Part shown: positions 6,596 to 7,062 of the stretch, piece after piece
Position numbering within the stretch: the first letter of the stretch is position 1
Layout: each line of letters begins with the position of its first letter
Source: Saprospiraceae bacterium
GTDB taxonomy: Bacteria > Bacteroidota > Bacteroidia > Chitinophagales > Saprospiraceae
Length of the DNA stretch: 7,062 nt
Reading direction: 5' to 3'
NCBI GenBank assembly: GCA_013002475.1
Contig: JABDJM010000467.1
Location: 1 to 7,062 of the forward strand
The notes under the pieces: generated by a model
The model's input: the letters and a program-made list of their open reading frames with translations, nothing else
Database searches by the model: none
What the model was told of the DNA's origin: nothing
Translations under genes and position numbers: made by a program

Positions 6596-7062
6596 CTAAA
6601 GGTTTTTCAATTTGGCCTGTACCTCTTTCACCACTCCTTTCTGCTTCTTTATTATTTCCTCTTGTGACTTTTGAGCTCCTTCATTTTCTACCAATGCAGC
6701 CTTGGCCTCCTCGATCTTCTTTTCACATTTGGTGATCTCATCTTCGTAGTTGCGTTGATCTTTGACCAGACCTTTAAGCTCATTTTCCATCTTTTTGAGA
6801 GTACCCTCCTGTTCTTTTATTTCTGCCTCTATGGCCATGGTTGAAACAGATAGTTGGTATTCTTCTAAAAGTTGAACGGCTTGGGGATAAACCTCCGGAT
6901 GAGATTGAGAGCTTAAATAGGCCCCGCCCAGGTCAAACCAAACTGTCAGGTCTACCATCCCTTCATTCTTTTCTTCAATTCTTGCATATACATCAATGGT
7001 GTTGCTGCTTAACGTTTTGATCATGCAATCATCTGAAAAGAACTCTCCGGACTTTCGATTTT
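6596..7062 (-). CDS. Bacteroidota coiled-coil protein of unknown function, N-terminus cut by right window edge
   Basis: The minus-strand frame ends with TAG at 6596-6598 and stays open to the right edge. An ATG exists at 7022-7024, but at least 12 further in-frame codons upstream (encoding NRKSGEFFSDDC) have no stop and read smoothly into MIKTLSSNTIDVYARIEE, so the real start is very probably outside the window. Counting from that internal Met, residues 1-60 hold a globular part with VWFDLGGAYLSSQSHPE; residues about 62-142 are charged Lys/Glu-rich heptad-like sequence predicted to form a long coiled coil, ending in QAKLKNL. I recall similar proteins of unassigned function in Bacteroidota, in which a signal peptide precedes this region; that part is not visible here. 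The gene converges on the DUF2807 gene and shares its bidirectional terminator. Function unknown. Confidence 0.8.
   Translation of the reverse strand, partial: NRKSGEFFSDDCMIKTLSSNTIDVYARIEEKNEGMVDLTVWFDLGGAYLSSQSHPEVYPQAVQLLEEYQLSVSTMAIEAEIKEQEGTLKKMENELKGLVKDQRNYEDEITKCEKKIEEAKAALVENEGAQKSQEEIIKKQKGVVKEVQAKLKNL

Overview
The window looks like a chromosomal segment from a member of the Bacteroidota. The support is: a TonB-dependent receptor with an N-terminal carboxypeptidase-regulatory-like (CarboxypepD_reg-like) domain, two lipoproteins with Bacteroidota-style acidic residues after the lipidated cysteine, a DUF2807 head-GIN protein, a TAnnTTTG-type promoter element, and start codons without clear Shine-Dalgarno sequences. 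No order or genus can be assigned from sequence reading alone. I see no transposase, integrase, tRNA, rRNA or CRISPR array.

Layout, left to right. (1) The 3' part of gpsA (NAD(P)-dependent glycerol-3-phosphate dehydrogenase), entering from the left edge and ending at 1006. (2) A 278-base intergenic region with a possible -7 element at 1237-1244 and an unusual set of TTAA half-sites, including two pairs spaced exactly 11 bases apart. (3) A 472-residue surface-type lipoprotein with two Cys-rich modules followed by a predicted parallel beta-helix (1285-2703). (4) A 940-residue TonB-dependent receptor (2791-5613), 87 bases downstream and probably in the same transcript, closed by a strong intrinsic terminator at 5638-5673. 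(5) A small DUF2807 lipoprotein built from seven GSG repeats (5731-6447). (6) A convergent intergenic region with two consecutive hairpin terminators, the second of which works on both strands by structure. (7) On the minus strand, the C-terminal part of a coiled-coil protein of unknown function that runs off the right edge.

How the genes may work together. The most interesting unit is the lipoprotein plus TonB-dependent receptor pair. It has the logic of a SusC/SusD-like outer-membrane uptake system: an energised barrel plus a surface lipoprotein. The lipoprotein, however, is not SusD-like; it is a Cys-module plus beta-helix protein. The substrate cannot be read from the sequence. The upstream direct repeats, next to a promoter with no visible -33 element, suggest activation by a response regulator, but this is inference. 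gpsA (phospholipid precursor synthesis), the DUF2807 lipoprotein and the coiled-coil protein appear to be separate transcription units without an evident functional link to the pair.
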